Source: Bacillota bacterium (GTDB lineage: Bacteria > Bacillota > Clostridia > Christensenellales > Aristaeellaceae). From it: a stretch of 47,904 bases of DNA. How positions within the stretch are numbered: the stretch's first letter is position 1; every line of letters starts with the position of its first letter. Below, one piece after another: positions 1 through 8,791 of this stretch. The stretch is from positions 1 to 47,904 of the forward strand of contig JAEYRW010000026.1 in the NCBI GenBank assembly GCA_023435435.1. The letters run 5' to 3'. Under the pieces are notes generated by a model. That model saw nothing but the letters and a program-made list of their open reading frames with translations, was not told where the DNA came from and did not search any database. The position numbers were made by a program, and so were the translations under genes.

Positions 1-55
1 GGGTTGGTCCCCCGGGCCGTCGACGGACAGTTTTATTTTTCCCTGATCCGGGATT

Positions 56-104
56 CCAAAGGGACACCGTCCCTTTGGCGGGAGCCCGAGGGCAGCGCCC
101 TCGG
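56..104. repeat. Paired palindromes downstream of the GH4 gene
   Basis: Two perfect inverted repeats lie back to back. The first has 10-bp arms (CCAAAGGGAC / GTCCCTTTGG, 56-78) with a 3-nt loop. The second has 8-bp arms (CCGAGGGC / GCCCTCGG, 86-104) with a 3-nt loop. They follow the minus-strand GH4 stop codon, so they could end or stabilise that transcript, but no clear T-tract follows on the minus strand. Positions 1-55 hold nothing else I recognise. They may belong to a dispersed palindromic intergenic repeat family; that part is inference. Confidence 0.6.
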
Positions 105-114
105 CATTCCCCCA

Positions 115-1524
115 CTACTTCCCCAACTCCCCAAACCGGGCCAGGATGGCGAGGGCAGGGTCCACGGGCACGGGGGCGCGCCGCACGTCCCTGGGGATGG
201 AGATGACGGGGCGGGGCGCGACGGACTTGTCTTCAAATTGGGGGAGCCACGGGCGCTGGGCTTCGAGCATTTCGCAGGCCATTTCGCGGATCTCGCGGAG
301 GGTGAGCACGGCGGAGGTGAGCGGATCGAGGGCGAGGGCGTGGACGATGTGTTCGGGGTCCCCGGAGTAGGCTGCGCGCACGGCGAGTCGCTGGACGGAG
401 ATATTCGTGAGGTTGAGGGCCGCGAGCTGGGGTGGGAGTTCGCCCACGACGGTTTTATGGATGCCCAGGCGGTCGGCGTAGAGCGGACCTTCGGCGCAGC
501 AGTCGGCCGGCAGATTTTCGATCATGCCGTCGTTGATGACGTTGCCGTTGAAGCGGAAGGGCGCGCCCGTCTCGACGGCCTCGAGGATGTAGGAGCAGTA
601 TTCCACGGAACGGGGCGGCAGCGCGACGGGCTCGTTTTCGAGCAGGCGTCCGCCGTACTTTTGCTGTACGTGGCGGGTGTACTTGAGATTGGCGTTGGTC
701 TCGCCGCCGAAGCCCGGCTCGTCGCAGTAGAGGCCGAGGGCGGCGTCATTTTTCCGGAAGTAGGGCAGATACTCGGAGAGGTGGCCCGTGGATTCGGTGC
801 AAAAATAGCCGAAATGGCGCAGAACCTCCGCGCGCACCTTTTCATTGACGTAGTGGCCGGGGTCCTCCATGACGGCGCGGAAGCGGGGGTAGAGGTCCTC
901 GCCATCCTTCTCGACGCGCAAAAACCAGCCCATGTGGTTGATGCCCGCGCAGAGGAAGTCGATCTCCTCCTTCTTCACGCCGCAGTAACCCGCGATGAGG
1001 TCGAGGGTCGTCTGTACGCCGTGGCAGAGCCCCACAAAGTTGACGCCCCCCAACCCCAGCGCCCAGGAAACCATGGCCATGGGATTGACGTAGTTGAGGA
1101 TGAGCGCATTGGGGCAGAGCGCGCGCACGTCCGCGCAGATTTCCCGCGCCACGGGGATGGTGCGCAGGGCGCGGAAGACGCCGCCCGGCCCGAGGGTGTC
1201 TCCGATGCAGGACTTGACGCCGTACCTGCGCGGAATTTCGCAATCGGCCTCATAGGCCGCCATCCCGCCGATCTGAAATGTCAAAATGACGTAATCGGCG
1301 CCCGCAAGCGCATCTCGCCGGTCTGTAGTGATCCGGACGCGGGCGGGCAAATCTTCCTTTTCGATGACCCTTTTGAAAAACGCCTCCGCCTGGCTCGTGT
1401 TGCGCGTCGACGGGGCCATGAGCACGAATTCCGAGTCCCGCAGCGCGGGCACCCGCATGATGTCGAGCACCAGCGTCTTACAGAAGACGACGGAGCCCGC
1501 GCCGATGATCGAGATTTTTCGCAT
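115..1524 (-). CDS. GH4 family glycosidase, probable alpha-galactosidase (MelA-like)
   Basis: This 469-residue cytoplasmic enzyme belongs to the NAD- and Mn-dependent GH4 family, which cleaves glycosides by an oxidation/elimination route. The N-terminal Rossmann motif is IIGAGS (6-11). NYVNPMA (144-150), the metal-ligand region CHG (C167, H168) and GINHMGW (H197) are all in family positions. The stretch IGDTLGPGGVFRALR looks most like the alpha-galactosidase branch; alpha-glucosidase or glucuronidase activity cannot be excluded. I chose ATG 1524 because AAAGGGGGA lies just upstream and the protein then starts directly with the Rossmann fold; an in-frame ATG at 1557 has no such signal. It diverges from the helicase gene and lies at the edge of the sulfatase/importer block, so a role in glycan breakdown fits. 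Confidence 0.88.
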   Translation of the reverse strand: MRKISIIGAGSVVFCKTLVLDIMRVPALRDSEFVLMAPSTRNTSQAEAFFKRVIEKEDLPARVRITTDRRDALAGADYVILTFQIGGMAAYEADCEIPRRYGVKSCIGDTLGPGGVFRALRTIPVAREICADVRALCPNALILNYVNPMAMVSWALGLGGVNFVGLCHGVQTTLDLIAGYCGVKKEEIDFLCAGINHMGWFLRVEKDGEDLYPRFRAVMEDPGHYVNEKVRAEVLRHFGYFCTESTGHLSEYLPYFRKNDAALGLYCDEPGFGGETNANLKYTRHVQQKYGGRLLENEPVALPPRSVEYCSYILEAVETGAPFRFNGNVINDGMIENLPADCCAEGPLYADRLGIHKTVVGELPPQLAALNLTNISVQRLAVRAAYSGDPEHIVHALALDPLTSAVLTLREIREMACEMLEAQRPWLPQFEDKSVAPRPVISIPRDVRRAPVPVDPALAILARFGELGK

Positions 1525-1593
1525 GGTTGATTCCCCCTTTGCACGTAATCTTATCACAACAATTCGCCCGGACGCAAGATTGATCTTTTGTGG

Positions 1594-1599
1594 TATACT
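1594..1599 (+). promoter_or_regulatory. Putative extended -10 promoter of the helicase gene
   Basis: TATACT preceded by TG at the extended -10 position (TGGTATACT) lies about 30 nt before the helicase start. No good -35 hexamer is visible at 16-18 nt, which is usual for extended -10 promoters. Confidence 0.45.
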
Positions 1600-1628
1600 A
1601 AGTACATTGCGACGAAAGGACCGGTTTC

Positions 1629-3434
1629 ATGAAGCTGCAAAAGAAAATTGAAATGGAATTCTCCGCCCTCCGCGCACAGTATCCGCGGATCCGCGCGGTG
1701 GCGGAGGGAACCAAGGCGCGGCACCTCTGGCAGCAGGAGAATGCCGTGCGCGAAAAAATAAAGACGCTCCAGAAGCTGAAGGGCTACAACATCGGTGGCT
1801 GGGCGGAGGTTTTTCAGGACTATGTTTCGCTCCTGGAATCGCTCTCCCGGCGCATCCTTGAAGGCTACAACCGCGACCGGGGCACGGATTTCAAGTTTGA
1901 GGACGTGGTGCGCGGGCGGTTCAAGGCATATCTGCGCACGGGCGTTTTGTCCGTGCTCATGGCAAGCCACATCCCGAAGCTGCTCACGGAATCCTTCAAC
2001 CGCTGCCTGCCCGCCAACCCCAAGGACGAATATCCCGAGGCGCGCAAAATGCGGCGCAGGTTCATTCTGCATCTGGGCGAGACGAACACCGGGAAGACCT
2101 ATCAGGCCATCCAGCGGCTCATGCGCAGCGGACAGGGCGCTTACCTCGCGCCGCTGCGCGTGCTGGCTCTCGAAAACTTCGAGCGAATGAACGCCGAAAA
2201 CGTGCCGTGCAACCTTCTGACCGGCGAGGAGGAGATCCGCGTGGACGGCGCGCGGCTGGTCTCCTGCACCATCGAAAAGCTGATCATCGACCGGACATAC
2301 GAGGTGGCGGTCATCGACGAGGTGCAGCTCATGGCCGACGCCCAGCGCGGCGCGGCGTGGGTTCGTGCGATTCTGGGCCTCCGGTGCCCAGAAATCCACG
2401 TCTGCGGCGCGCTGAACGCCCGGGAGCAGATCGTCCGGATGATCGAAGACTGCGGGGACGAGTGGGAATTTCACGAATACACGCGCTCGACGCCCCTCGA
2501 AATCGAAAAGCGGCCCGCGCGGCTGGACAAAGTGCGCCAGGGCGACGCGCTCATCGCGTTTTCCAAGAAAAAGGTCTCGGCGCTGGCGGCGCTGCTCGAG
2601 GAGCGGGGCATTCCCACGGCGGTGATCTACGGGGACTTGCCTCCGGAGGTCAGGCGCATGCAGTACAACGCGTTTCTGGCGGGGGAAAAGCGCGCGCTGG
2701 TCTCAACAGACGCCATCGGCATGGGCGTGAACCTGCCCATCCGGCGGATCATCTTTACCGAGCTGACCAAGTACGACGGCGAGGAGGTGCGGCCTCTTAC
2801 GTCCCAGGAGGTCAAGCAAATCGCGGGCCGGGCCGGACGGCTGGGCATCTACGACGTGGGCTACGTCGCCACCACCACCGAGGGCCAGCTGTTCCTCGAG
2901 GACCGCATCCAGACGGTGGACGTGCCCATTGAGCAGGCGGTGGTGGGACCCAGCGAGGCCATCATGACCATCACAACCCTTCCCCTGCGCGAAAAGCTGG
3001 CGCTTTGGGCCACCCGGGAGGAGGCGCTGCCGTTTTACCGCAAGATGGACGTGCGCGCGCAGCTTCTGGTTCTGGATCGCATCGCCCACTACCGGCTGGA
3101 GGAAACGGTTCAGTGGCGGCTCATCATGCTGCCTTTCGACGTGTATTCCGAGGCGCGGATGGACCAATTCCTCGGGTACGTGGAAACCGTGTTCGTCCGC
3201 AGGCGCGCGGAGCTTCGGAAGCCGGAGATGGAGAGCCAGGATCTCAATTATCTGGAAAGCTACTATCAGGGCATCAGCCTGTACTACGCGTTCTCCCGGT
3301 CGTTCGGGCTGCCCTTCGACGAGGACTGGGTCTACGAGGAAAGGCGGCGGGTGAGCGAGAAGATCAACCGCCAGCTCGACAAGAGAAAGACCGCCGCTTT
3401 CGCGACGGCCCGTCGGCAACCCGCCTTCAGGTGA
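1629..3434 (+). CDS. Suv3-like DExH RNA helicase
   Basis: A 601-residue superfamily 2 helicase. Motif I is GETNTGKT (150-157), motif II is DEVQ (230-233), and the second RecA domain has STDAIGMGVNLP (359-370) and QIAGRAGR (397-404). DEVQ, the GxTNxGKT form of Walker A and the GRAGR motif VI match the Suv3 family, known in mitochondria as the helicase partner of an exoribonuclease in RNA decay. The first ~145 residues are a basic helical domain and the C-terminal ~190 residues are helical, as in Suv3. ATG 1629 is the first start in frame after the likely promoter; the ribosome-binding site (GAAAGGA) is modest. The last 8 nt overlap the convergent C45 hydrolase gene. The activity is well supported; the RNA-decay role in this organism is inferred. 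Confidence 0.85.
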   Translation: MKLQKKIEMEFSALRAQYPRIRAVAEGTKARHLWQQENAVREKIKTLQKLKGYNIGGWAEVFQDYVSLLESLSRRILEGYNRDRGTDFKFEDVVRGRFKAYLRTGVLSVLMASHIPKLLTESFNRCLPANPKDEYPEARKMRRRFILHLGETNTGKTYQAIQRLMRSGQGAYLAPLRVLALENFERMNAENVPCNLLTGEEEIRVDGARLVSCTIEKLIIDRTYEVAVIDEVQLMADAQRGAAWVRAILGLRCPEIHVCGALNAREQIVRMIEDCGDEWEFHEYTRSTPLEIEKRPARLDKVRQGDALIAFSKKKVSALAALLEERGIPTAVIYGDLPPEVRRMQYNAFLAGEKRALVSTDAIGMGVNLPIRRIIFTELTKYDGEEVRPLTSQEVKQIAGRAGRLGIYDVGYVATTTEGQLFLEDRIQTVDVPIEQAVVGPSEAIMTITTLPLREKLALWATREEALPFYRKMDVRAQLLVLDRIAHYRLEETVQWRLIMLPFDVYSEARMDQFLGYVETVFVRRRAELRKPEMESQDLNYLESYYQGISLYYAFSRSFGLPFDEDWVYEERRRVSEKINRQLDKRKTAAFATARRQPAFR

Positions 3435-4515
3435 CGCGCCAGAACGATTCCGGCACGGGTTCGTTCTCATAGGGAACCTCCACGCGCGCCATTTGGGGCG
3501 AATCGTCGAGGTCCGCCTCGAACCACGCGCGCGCGCCCGGCGCACCCATGGCGCAGAAAAGACGCCGGTCGGTAAGGTCGAAGAGCATGGAATGGAGCGT
3601 GCCGAAGCCGTCAGAATAAGCGCGGCACGAGAGGCCGCACGGCACCCCGGCGGTCAGAAGCGCCTTCAGATCGTCCAACGACACCTTGTCCTGGGCGGCC
3701 ATGAACGCGTCCACGGCATCCTGCCGCGCGGAAGAGAAGTACCGCTTTTCCGGGAATACGGATGTGATTTCGGGCGACTGGTAGTGGTTGAACGCGGTGA
3801 GGTACCCCCTCTCCGGGCGGCGGAGGACACGGATTCCCGGACCGAACTCCACCACGGCCGCCTGTTCCCCGCCCGCGAGCATCATCTGGAAGTGGCCGCG
3901 CACGGGCATGGGCGCGAGGCGTGCGAGGGCCTCGTCCACCGTCGCGCAGTGATCCAGGAGCGCGCGGATGGGTGCGGAGAAGTTGAGGCCCGCCTCGCCC
4001 TCGGAGGATTTCACAACCTCGCAGCTGGACATGGTAACCGCGAGCCCCTTCTCGTTCATGCCGTCGAACCGGCCCGCCTGAAAGAGCGAGAACCCGGCGT
4101 GGCGGTATGCGCCCGGAACGCGGGTCACGCAGTAGATCATCTCGTCGTCGAGACTGTACTCGTAGCTGCGCGCCACGAGCAGGTGACCGTTTTGGGACTT
4201 TTCGGGCATGACCGCAATCTGGGAACACGCCCCCGCCCGGGGCAGGGCGATGAGCCGCAGAAACAGGTTGTCGCCCATTTCGACGCCGAGGCCCTCCGCG
4301 AGACCGGAAAGCTCCTCCCACAGCCCGGGGCAGTTCTTTTCCAGCATTTCCGCCCGGGCGGCGAGCTCCCCTTCCGTCATGGCCGGTGTCTCGCGGACGT
4401 ACTTTTCGATCTCCCCGCGGAACGCCGCGTCCGCCCTGAGAAAGCGCCCGCGCGCAAATCCGATCTCCCGGCTGGTCCCTTCCTGCACGCATTTCATGTA
4501 GCGCAGATTCGGCAT
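3427..4515 (-). CDS. C45-type Ntn hydrolase / acyltransferase-like protein
   Basis: A 362-residue protein resembling the C45 (isopenicillin N acyltransferase-like) and choloylglycine hydrolase superfamily, in which an internal Cys becomes the N-terminal nucleophile after self-cleavage. The likely nucleophile is C97 in RAGACSQI, followed by LVARSYEY, which takes the place of the usual LxxRNxDW element. NEKGLAVTMSS and FNHYQS further down also fit the fold. ATG 4515 is preceded by GGGAGGG at good spacing. Its 3' end overlaps the helicase gene by 8 nt, tail to tail. It is the last gene of the minus-strand sulfatase run. Substrate unknown; a bile-salt or acyl-amide hydrolase role would be a guess. 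Confidence 0.75.
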   Translation of the reverse strand: MPNLRYMKCVQEGTSREIGFARGRFLRADAAFRGEIEKYVRETPAMTEGELAARAEMLEKNCPGLWEELSGLAEGLGVEMGDNLFLRLIALPRAGACSQIAVMPEKSQNGHLLVARSYEYSLDDEMIYCVTRVPGAYRHAGFSLFQAGRFDGMNEKGLAVTMSSCEVVKSSEGEAGLNFSAPIRALLDHCATVDEALARLAPMPVRGHFQMMLAGGEQAAVVEFGPGIRVLRRPERGYLTAFNHYQSPEITSVFPEKRYFSSARQDAVDAFMAAQDKVSLDDLKALLTAGVPCGLSCRAYSDGFGTLHSMLFDLTDRRLFCAMGAPGARAWFEADLDDSPQMARVEVPYENEPVPESFWRVT

Positions 4516-4553
4516 GCCAATCCCTCCCGTTTTGTTGATGACGTAAGTATCGC

Positions 4554-4583
4554 ACAGGCGCGCATCCGCGCGCCTGTCTTTTT
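4554..4583 (+). terminator. Intrinsic-terminator-like hairpin, + orientation
   Basis: A perfect 10-bp stem (ACAGGCGCGC / GCGCGCCTGT, 4-nt loop) is followed by CTTTTT on the plus strand. It lies between two minus-strand genes, so the T-tract points against their transcription. It may stop antisense transcription coming from the helicase gene. Confidence 0.55.
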
Positions 4584-4596
4584 ATGCGATGATCCG

Positions 4597-5664
4597 TCAG
4601 TCCCGGGTCATTTTCGCGACGTCGCGCAGGATGGCGTCCGCTTCGTCCGGGGAATCGGCGTTGGTAATCAGGTAGAGGCCGCGGGAAGAGAGGCTCTCCA
4701 TGAGCGGGCGAATCTGCGCGGGCGAGACGAGGATGAGGAGCCCCTTCCCCGCCGCCTGAATGCGCCGAAGCGCCGGGATGTAATCCGTGCACGGCCTTTG
4801 ACCCGCGACCTGCGTCCACTGGATGGCGCGCAGCTTTTCCAAGGACAGGAGACTGTCCAGGTGCCGAATCTGCTCCAGCCCGTCCAGATGGTAGAGGGGA
4901 TATTCGAGAAAATCGCACTGGGCGCGCAGCTCAGGCATGATAAACCGCTCGAACATGCCGTTTGAAATCATCACGGACATGTCCGACTGCATCTGCGCGT
5001 GGAGGCCCGGCGCCCATGTGGACATCCAGCCGACGGTGCTGCCACCGCCATTGACCGCACCGACGATCCCGTACACCCCGCGCATGGCGGCCTCGTAGGC
5101 TTTCTCGATCTTCCCAAGCGCGCGCTGAACCGCCTCCGGTTCCTCCAGCATGAGGGGCAGAAGCGCCTCGGGACCCAGGAGATGGGAAAGGGCGTCGGCG
5201 TTGCCCGTGCAGTCGGGCATGGAGACGATGTAATCGCCGCCGCTGTCCGCGGCGTAGGCGCGGGCGAGGGCCAGCGTGCGCTCGAAGAGGAAGCTGCCGG
5301 GGTCAAACTCGATCCCGTCCGGGTTCTCGTGGGAGGGAAAGAACCAGACGGAGTCCTCGAACCGGTACTTCGCCCCTTGAAAGAAGCCCGCGTGGCCCGC
5401 CGCGCCTAAATCCACAAAAATCTGGGGAAACGCCTCGCCGGCGTAGCGCGTTTTCTCCATTTGCCGCCGGTAGCGCGCGATGACCTGCACAGGGTCCGTC
5501 CAGTAGGCAAGGCGCGCGGCGGGATCGGCGGGCGGGTCGTGGCGCACGGTTTCGAAGCCCTTCTCGTGGGCGAACACCGCGCAGCAGCAGCGGTCGACGA
5601 TCTCACAATCCCAAAAAGCGGTCAGCCGTCTTTTCGCCATGTCCCAATCTGTTTTGTACCGCAT
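4597..5664 (-). CDS. Uroporphyrinogen decarboxylase-like protein (methyltransferase family), paralog 1
   Basis: A 355-residue protein of the URO-D / MtaA / CmuA-like superfamily, whose members are haem decarboxylases or corrinoid-linked methyltransferases. The opening MRYKTDWDMAKRRLTAFWD and the late block YHLDG-(6)-HLD-(10)-IQW are typical of the gut-bacterial branch often labelled trimethylamine corrinoid protein 2-like. The same YHLDG/HLD/QW block recurs in the gene at 43789-44844. An odd triple cysteine (DRCCCAV) lies near residue 25. ATG 5664 is chosen because GGATGGGGG precedes it; an in-frame start at 5838 would overlap the upstream sulfatase and add low-complexity sequence. No corrinoid protein or MtrH-like partner is in the window. 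Substrate unknown. Confidence 0.7.
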   Translation of the reverse strand: MRYKTDWDMAKRRLTAFWDCEIVDRCCCAVFAHEKGFETVRHDPPADPAARLAYWTDPVQVIARYRRQMEKTRYAGEAFPQIFVDLGAAGHAGFFQGAKYRFEDSVWFFPSHENPDGIEFDPGSFLFERTLALARAYAADSGGDYIVSMPDCTGNADALSHLLGPEALLPLMLEEPEAVQRALGKIEKAYEAAMRGVYGIVGAVNGGGSTVGWMSTWAPGLHAQMQSDMSVMISNGMFERFIMPELRAQCDFLEYPLYHLDGLEQIRHLDSLLSLEKLRAIQWTQVAGQRPCTDYIPALRRIQAAGKGLLILVSPAQIRPLMESLSSRGLYLITNADSPDEADAILRDVAKMTRD

Positions 5665-5693
5665 AAAATTCCCCCATCCGCGTCGATATGCTG

Positions 5694-5721
5694 AAAACCT
5701 CCTTCCCGTTTGGAAAGGAGG
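5694..5721 (-). terminator. Possible terminator after sulfatase 2
   Basis: On the minus strand a 7-bp stem (CCTCCTT / AAGGAGG) with a 10-nt loop is followed by TTTT. It lies between the sulfatase stop and the URO-D-like start. It is weak, so partial read-through into the next gene is likely. Confidence 0.4.
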
Positions 5722-5737
5722 AATCGGAAAAGAATCA

Positions 5738-7189
5738 TCAGAGGCCCAGCCGCTCGAGTTGCTCCGGAGGCGCGTCGTTTTCGCGCATGAGACTCGCAAG
5801 GAGGGACGCCATTCGCTCTTCAAGCGCCGGATCGCCAAGCGGACTGTTTTCGCCGGGATCGGTTTTGGTGTCGAACAGCATGCTTGGATAGTCGGTGCCC
5901 GCGCGGCGGTTGGGAATCTTCAAAACCGGGCAGCCCTTTGTGAAGGAGAAGGGTTCGGCAAGTGTCGCGCCCCGCAGCTCCTCCGGTTGGAACCGCCACG
6001 CCATGTGGGTGGGCATGAGGGTGTACTCGTATGTGGGCACTTCCGCGCTGCCCGCGCGCATGTAGACGTACCGCCCGTCGGTGACGCACACGTGCTGGGA
6101 ATGCCAGCCGAACAGCGCCGCCGCGCGCACGGGCGTGTCGTCGGCGATGGTTTGCGCCAGATCCTGCCCCCGCATGTCCCTGGGAAGCGGGATGCCAAAG
6201 AGCGACAGGACGGTGGCGGGCAGATCGATGGTCTGCACCAAGGCCGCGCGCGCGCCCGTGGCTCCGGAACGCGGGTCCCAGATGAACAGCGGCGTCCTCA
6301 CCACCTCGTCGTAGGGCGGCATGTAGTTTTTCGCCCAGAAGCCGTGCTCACCCAGCATGTAGCCGTGGTCGGTACACACGATGAGCATGGTGTCCTTCCA
6401 CATGTCGTTTTCATCGAAGAAATCCAGCACGCGGCCCAGGTTATAATCGCACATGGACACCAGCGCCCTGTATTCCCGCCGCGCGTGGGCGATTTCCTCG
6501 TCAGACTGGGTCACCGGGGCGTAGTCCGGCCAGTCGAAGCGCGGGCCGTCGTAGTCGTCCGGGTAGAGGGCTTTATACTTCTCATAGGAGAAAAAGGGCT
6601 CGTGGGGATCGAATGTCTCAATCTGCAGAAACCAGTTCTGCTCGGCCGCGTTGGTTTCCATAAATTCCAGTCCAGCGTCGAACACCAGCGTCTGGGGATG
6701 CCTGTCCTCGGTGGGCATCTGGGCGCGGTTGATGAGATCCTGCCGGTAGAGCTTTTCGCGGTAGCCTTCGAACTTGATGAGGTTGTCGGCCTCCTCCACC
6801 TTTCCCGTCACGCCCTTCCACGGGTCGCCCTCCTGGCCGCGGAAATTCTCCCAGGTGGAATAGCGGGTGTGATAGGTGGCACCGCCGTCCTCCCAGTAAT
6901 GGGTATGGTCGCTGGCGAGGTGGGAATGGACGCCGTTCATTTTGAGAATTTCCGGCATGGAATCATCGAAGGGCTCGATGGGGCCCCAGGAGCGGTGCAG
7001 GAAGTTATACCGCCCCGTGTGCAGCTCGCGCCGGGCGGGCATGCAGGGAAGGCTTCCCGCGTAACAGGTATTGAACCGCGCGGACCGCGCGGCGAGCCGG
7101 TCGAAGTTGGGCGTGATCGCGCCACCCACGCCGTAGGGGGAAAGGCAACGCGTGTTGAGGGAATCGTACATGACCATGACCGCGCGCAT
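5738..7189 (-). CDS. Cys-type sulfatase 2
   Basis: A 483-residue sulfatase of the alkaline-phosphatase superfamily that should hydrolyse sulfate esters. The active-site signature is C49-M-P-A-R53, where Cys must be oxidised to formylglycine. The N-terminal MYDSLN keeps the metal-binding Asp region, and CTDHGYMLGEHGFWAK carries the second Asp/His metal site. No signal peptide is visible, so the enzyme appears cytoplasmic and would act on imported substrate. ATG 7189 has GGAGGTG just upstream. It is separated from sulfatase 1 by 10 nt, so the two are almost certainly co-transcribed. It lies downstream of an oligopeptide-type importer. The sulfated substrate cannot be read from sequence. Confidence 0.88.
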   Translation of the reverse strand: MRAVMVMYDSLNTRCLSPYGVGGAITPNFDRLAARSARFNTCYAGSLPCMPARRELHTGRYNFLHRSWGPIEPFDDSMPEILKMNGVHSHLASDHTHYWEDGGATYHTRYSTWENFRGQEGDPWKGVTGKVEEADNLIKFEGYREKLYRQDLINRAQMPTEDRHPQTLVFDAGLEFMETNAAEQNWFLQIETFDPHEPFFSYEKYKALYPDDYDGPRFDWPDYAPVTQSDEEIAHARREYRALVSMCDYNLGRVLDFFDENDMWKDTMLIVCTDHGYMLGEHGFWAKNYMPPYDEVVRTPLFIWDPRSGATGARAALVQTIDLPATVLSLFGIPLPRDMRGQDLAQTIADDTPVRAAALFGWHSQHVCVTDGRYVYMRAGSAEVPTYEYTLMPTHMAWRFQPEELRGATLAEPFSFTKGCPVLKIPNRRAGTDYPSMLFDTKTDPGENSPLGDPALEERMASLLASLMRENDAPPEQLERLGL

Positions 7190-7199
7190 GAGGCACCTC

Positions 7200-8528
7200 C
7201 TATGTCATAGAGTAGTTGCGTTGGAACTTCTCATCCCAGTTCTTTTCCAGCGCCGCACGCCAGGAAAGCGCGGCGTTTTTCATGTCCGCGCAAAGCGCCG
7301 GCATTTCGTCCGCCAGATTGTGGCGCTCGCCGGGATCACGCGCGAGATTCGAGAGGAACACGGCGGCCCGGGGTTCCTCGCCCTCCACCAGCCGCCCGTC
7401 CAAAACCAGCTTCATATCGCCCCGGCGCACGGCGGTCTGGCCGTCCATTTCCCAATAGATGTCGCGCTGCGGGAGGGCCTTCCCTTCCGTCAGGAGGGGC
7501 AGAAGGCTGATCCCGTCGAGGCCTGGCATTTCCTTGCCCCCCACCGCCTCGAGAACGGTGGGAAGCATGTCCATGGCGGCGCAGGGCGCGTCAACCACCT
7601 GCCCGGCGGGAATGCGCGCGGGCCAGGAAACCATGCCCGGCACGCGGACGCCGCCCTCGAACAGGCTGTACTTGTGGCCGGTGAAGATACCCGATGTGCC
7701 GCCGTAATAGGGGTCCTCGGTGCCGTCCAGCCAGTTGCGCGTCTCCCGGGAGGGGCCGTTGTCGGACTGGTAGTAAATGATGGTATCATCAAGGAGACCC
7801 TGCCGGGTGAGCTCGTCCCGGATGTCGCCCACGCCGTCGTCCACCGCCGAGATCATCGCCGCCATGACGCGCCTGTCCCACGGCAGGTGGGCAAAGCGAT
7901 CCAGATACTTCTCAGGCGCGTGCATGGGATAGTGGGGCGCGTTGTAGGCAACGTACAGGAAGAAGGGCCCGTCCTTCTTCTCCCGGATGTACGAAACGGC
8001 CTGCCGGGTAATGCGCTCGGTCATATATTCGCCGTTCGCGTAGACCTCGTTTTCGTTTTCCCAAAGGTCGTGGGTGGGGTCGGTGTGGCCGTCCGCCATG
8101 CCCCAGTAGAAGATGTGGGAATAGTAGTCGATGCAGCCGGCAAGGAAGCCGCTGAATCGGTCGAATCCGTTGGCGTTGGGGCGGCATTCGGGCAAAAGGC
8201 CCAGATGCCACTTGCCGGTGAGAGCGGTGGAATAGCCCTCCCCCTTGAGCGCGGTGGCGACGGTGGGCGCTTCGGGCGTGAGCCCGCTGGCGCGCCTGTG
8301 GCCCGCCAGAATGGCGCGCACCCCGGCGTTTCCGGGATAGCGGCCCGTGAGCAGCGCCGCCCGGGAGGGCGAGCACACGGGGGAATTGGAATACATGGAC
8401 GAAAACCGCGCGCCGCTCTTCGCCAGCGCGTCGATGTTCGGGGTGACGAAATCCGTCGCGCCCATGCAGGAAAGGTCGCCGTAACCCTGGTCGTCGGTCA
8501 TGATGAAGATGACGTTCGGTTTTTTCAT
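7200..8528 (-). CDS. Cys-type sulfatase 1 (arylsulfatase A-like)
   Basis: A 442-residue sulfatase. IFIMTDDQGYGD near the start supplies the two metal-binding aspartates, C52-S-P-S-R56 in SPVCSPSRAALLTGRYP is the formylglycine motif, TGKWHLG carries the Lys/His pair, and YYQSDNGPS the late Asp/Asn metal ligands. This is the arylsulfatase A-like architecture. ATG 8528 is preceded by AAGGGGGA and gives the standard MKKPNVIF start; an in-frame start at 8657 would add sequence from a palindromic spacer. No signal peptide is seen, so it probably acts in the cytoplasm. It heads the sulfatase pair downstream of the importer ATPases, after a 263-nt spacer with palindromes. Confidence 0.9.
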   Translation of the reverse strand: MKKPNVIFIMTDDQGYGDLSCMGATDFVTPNIDALAKSGARFSSMYSNSPVCSPSRAALLTGRYPGNAGVRAILAGHRRASGLTPEAPTVATALKGEGYSTALTGKWHLGLLPECRPNANGFDRFSGFLAGCIDYYSHIFYWGMADGHTDPTHDLWENENEVYANGEYMTERITRQAVSYIREKKDGPFFLYVAYNAPHYPMHAPEKYLDRFAHLPWDRRVMAAMISAVDDGVGDIRDELTRQGLLDDTIIYYQSDNGPSRETRNWLDGTEDPYYGGTSGIFTGHKYSLFEGGVRVPGMVSWPARIPAGQVVDAPCAAMDMLPTVLEAVGGKEMPGLDGISLLPLLTEGKALPQRDIYWEMDGQTAVRRGDMKLVLDGRLVEGEEPRAAVFLSNLARDPGERHNLADEMPALCADMKNAALSWRAALEKNWDEKFQRNYSMT

Positions 8529-8590
8529 GATAATCCCCCTTATGTGTAAGAAGACAACCGCTAGAATGGCGCATGACAGCCCCGGAAGGC

Positions 8591-8788
8591 ATGGAGGGTC
8601 TGGCCCTCCATCTCTCATCATTTTACCGGCTCCGCCGGTGAAAATGAGTTCCGCCAAGGGGCGAGCGCGCCCGCCCGGCGCGGAACCGGTTCATGCCCCC
8701 GAATTTCGCCCGGAATTTTGTGAAAAATTCAGAAATCCGGTTCCCTCGTTTTCTTGGCTTGTACATGAACGGAGTGAATGCACAAGCC
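8591..8788. repeat. Palindrome-rich spacer between importer and sulfatase genes
   Basis: Three inverted repeats fill this non-coding stretch: ATGGAGGG / CCCTCCAT (8591-8611), a 13-bp stem with one bulge (8618-8647, TCATTTT-ACCGGC arms), and GGCTTGT / ACAAGCC (8756-8788). The last lies immediately after the importer ATPase stop codon on the minus strand and may end or process that transcript. None has a clear minus-strand T-tract. No gene is supported in 8529-8791. Confidence 0.5.
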
Positions 8789-8791
8789 CTT

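Noticed and set aside
4..1530. Long plus-strand open frame opposite the GH4 gene
   Set aside because: It is an antisense shadow of a clear GH4 enzyme in GC-rich DNA; no domain or ribosome-binding site supports it.
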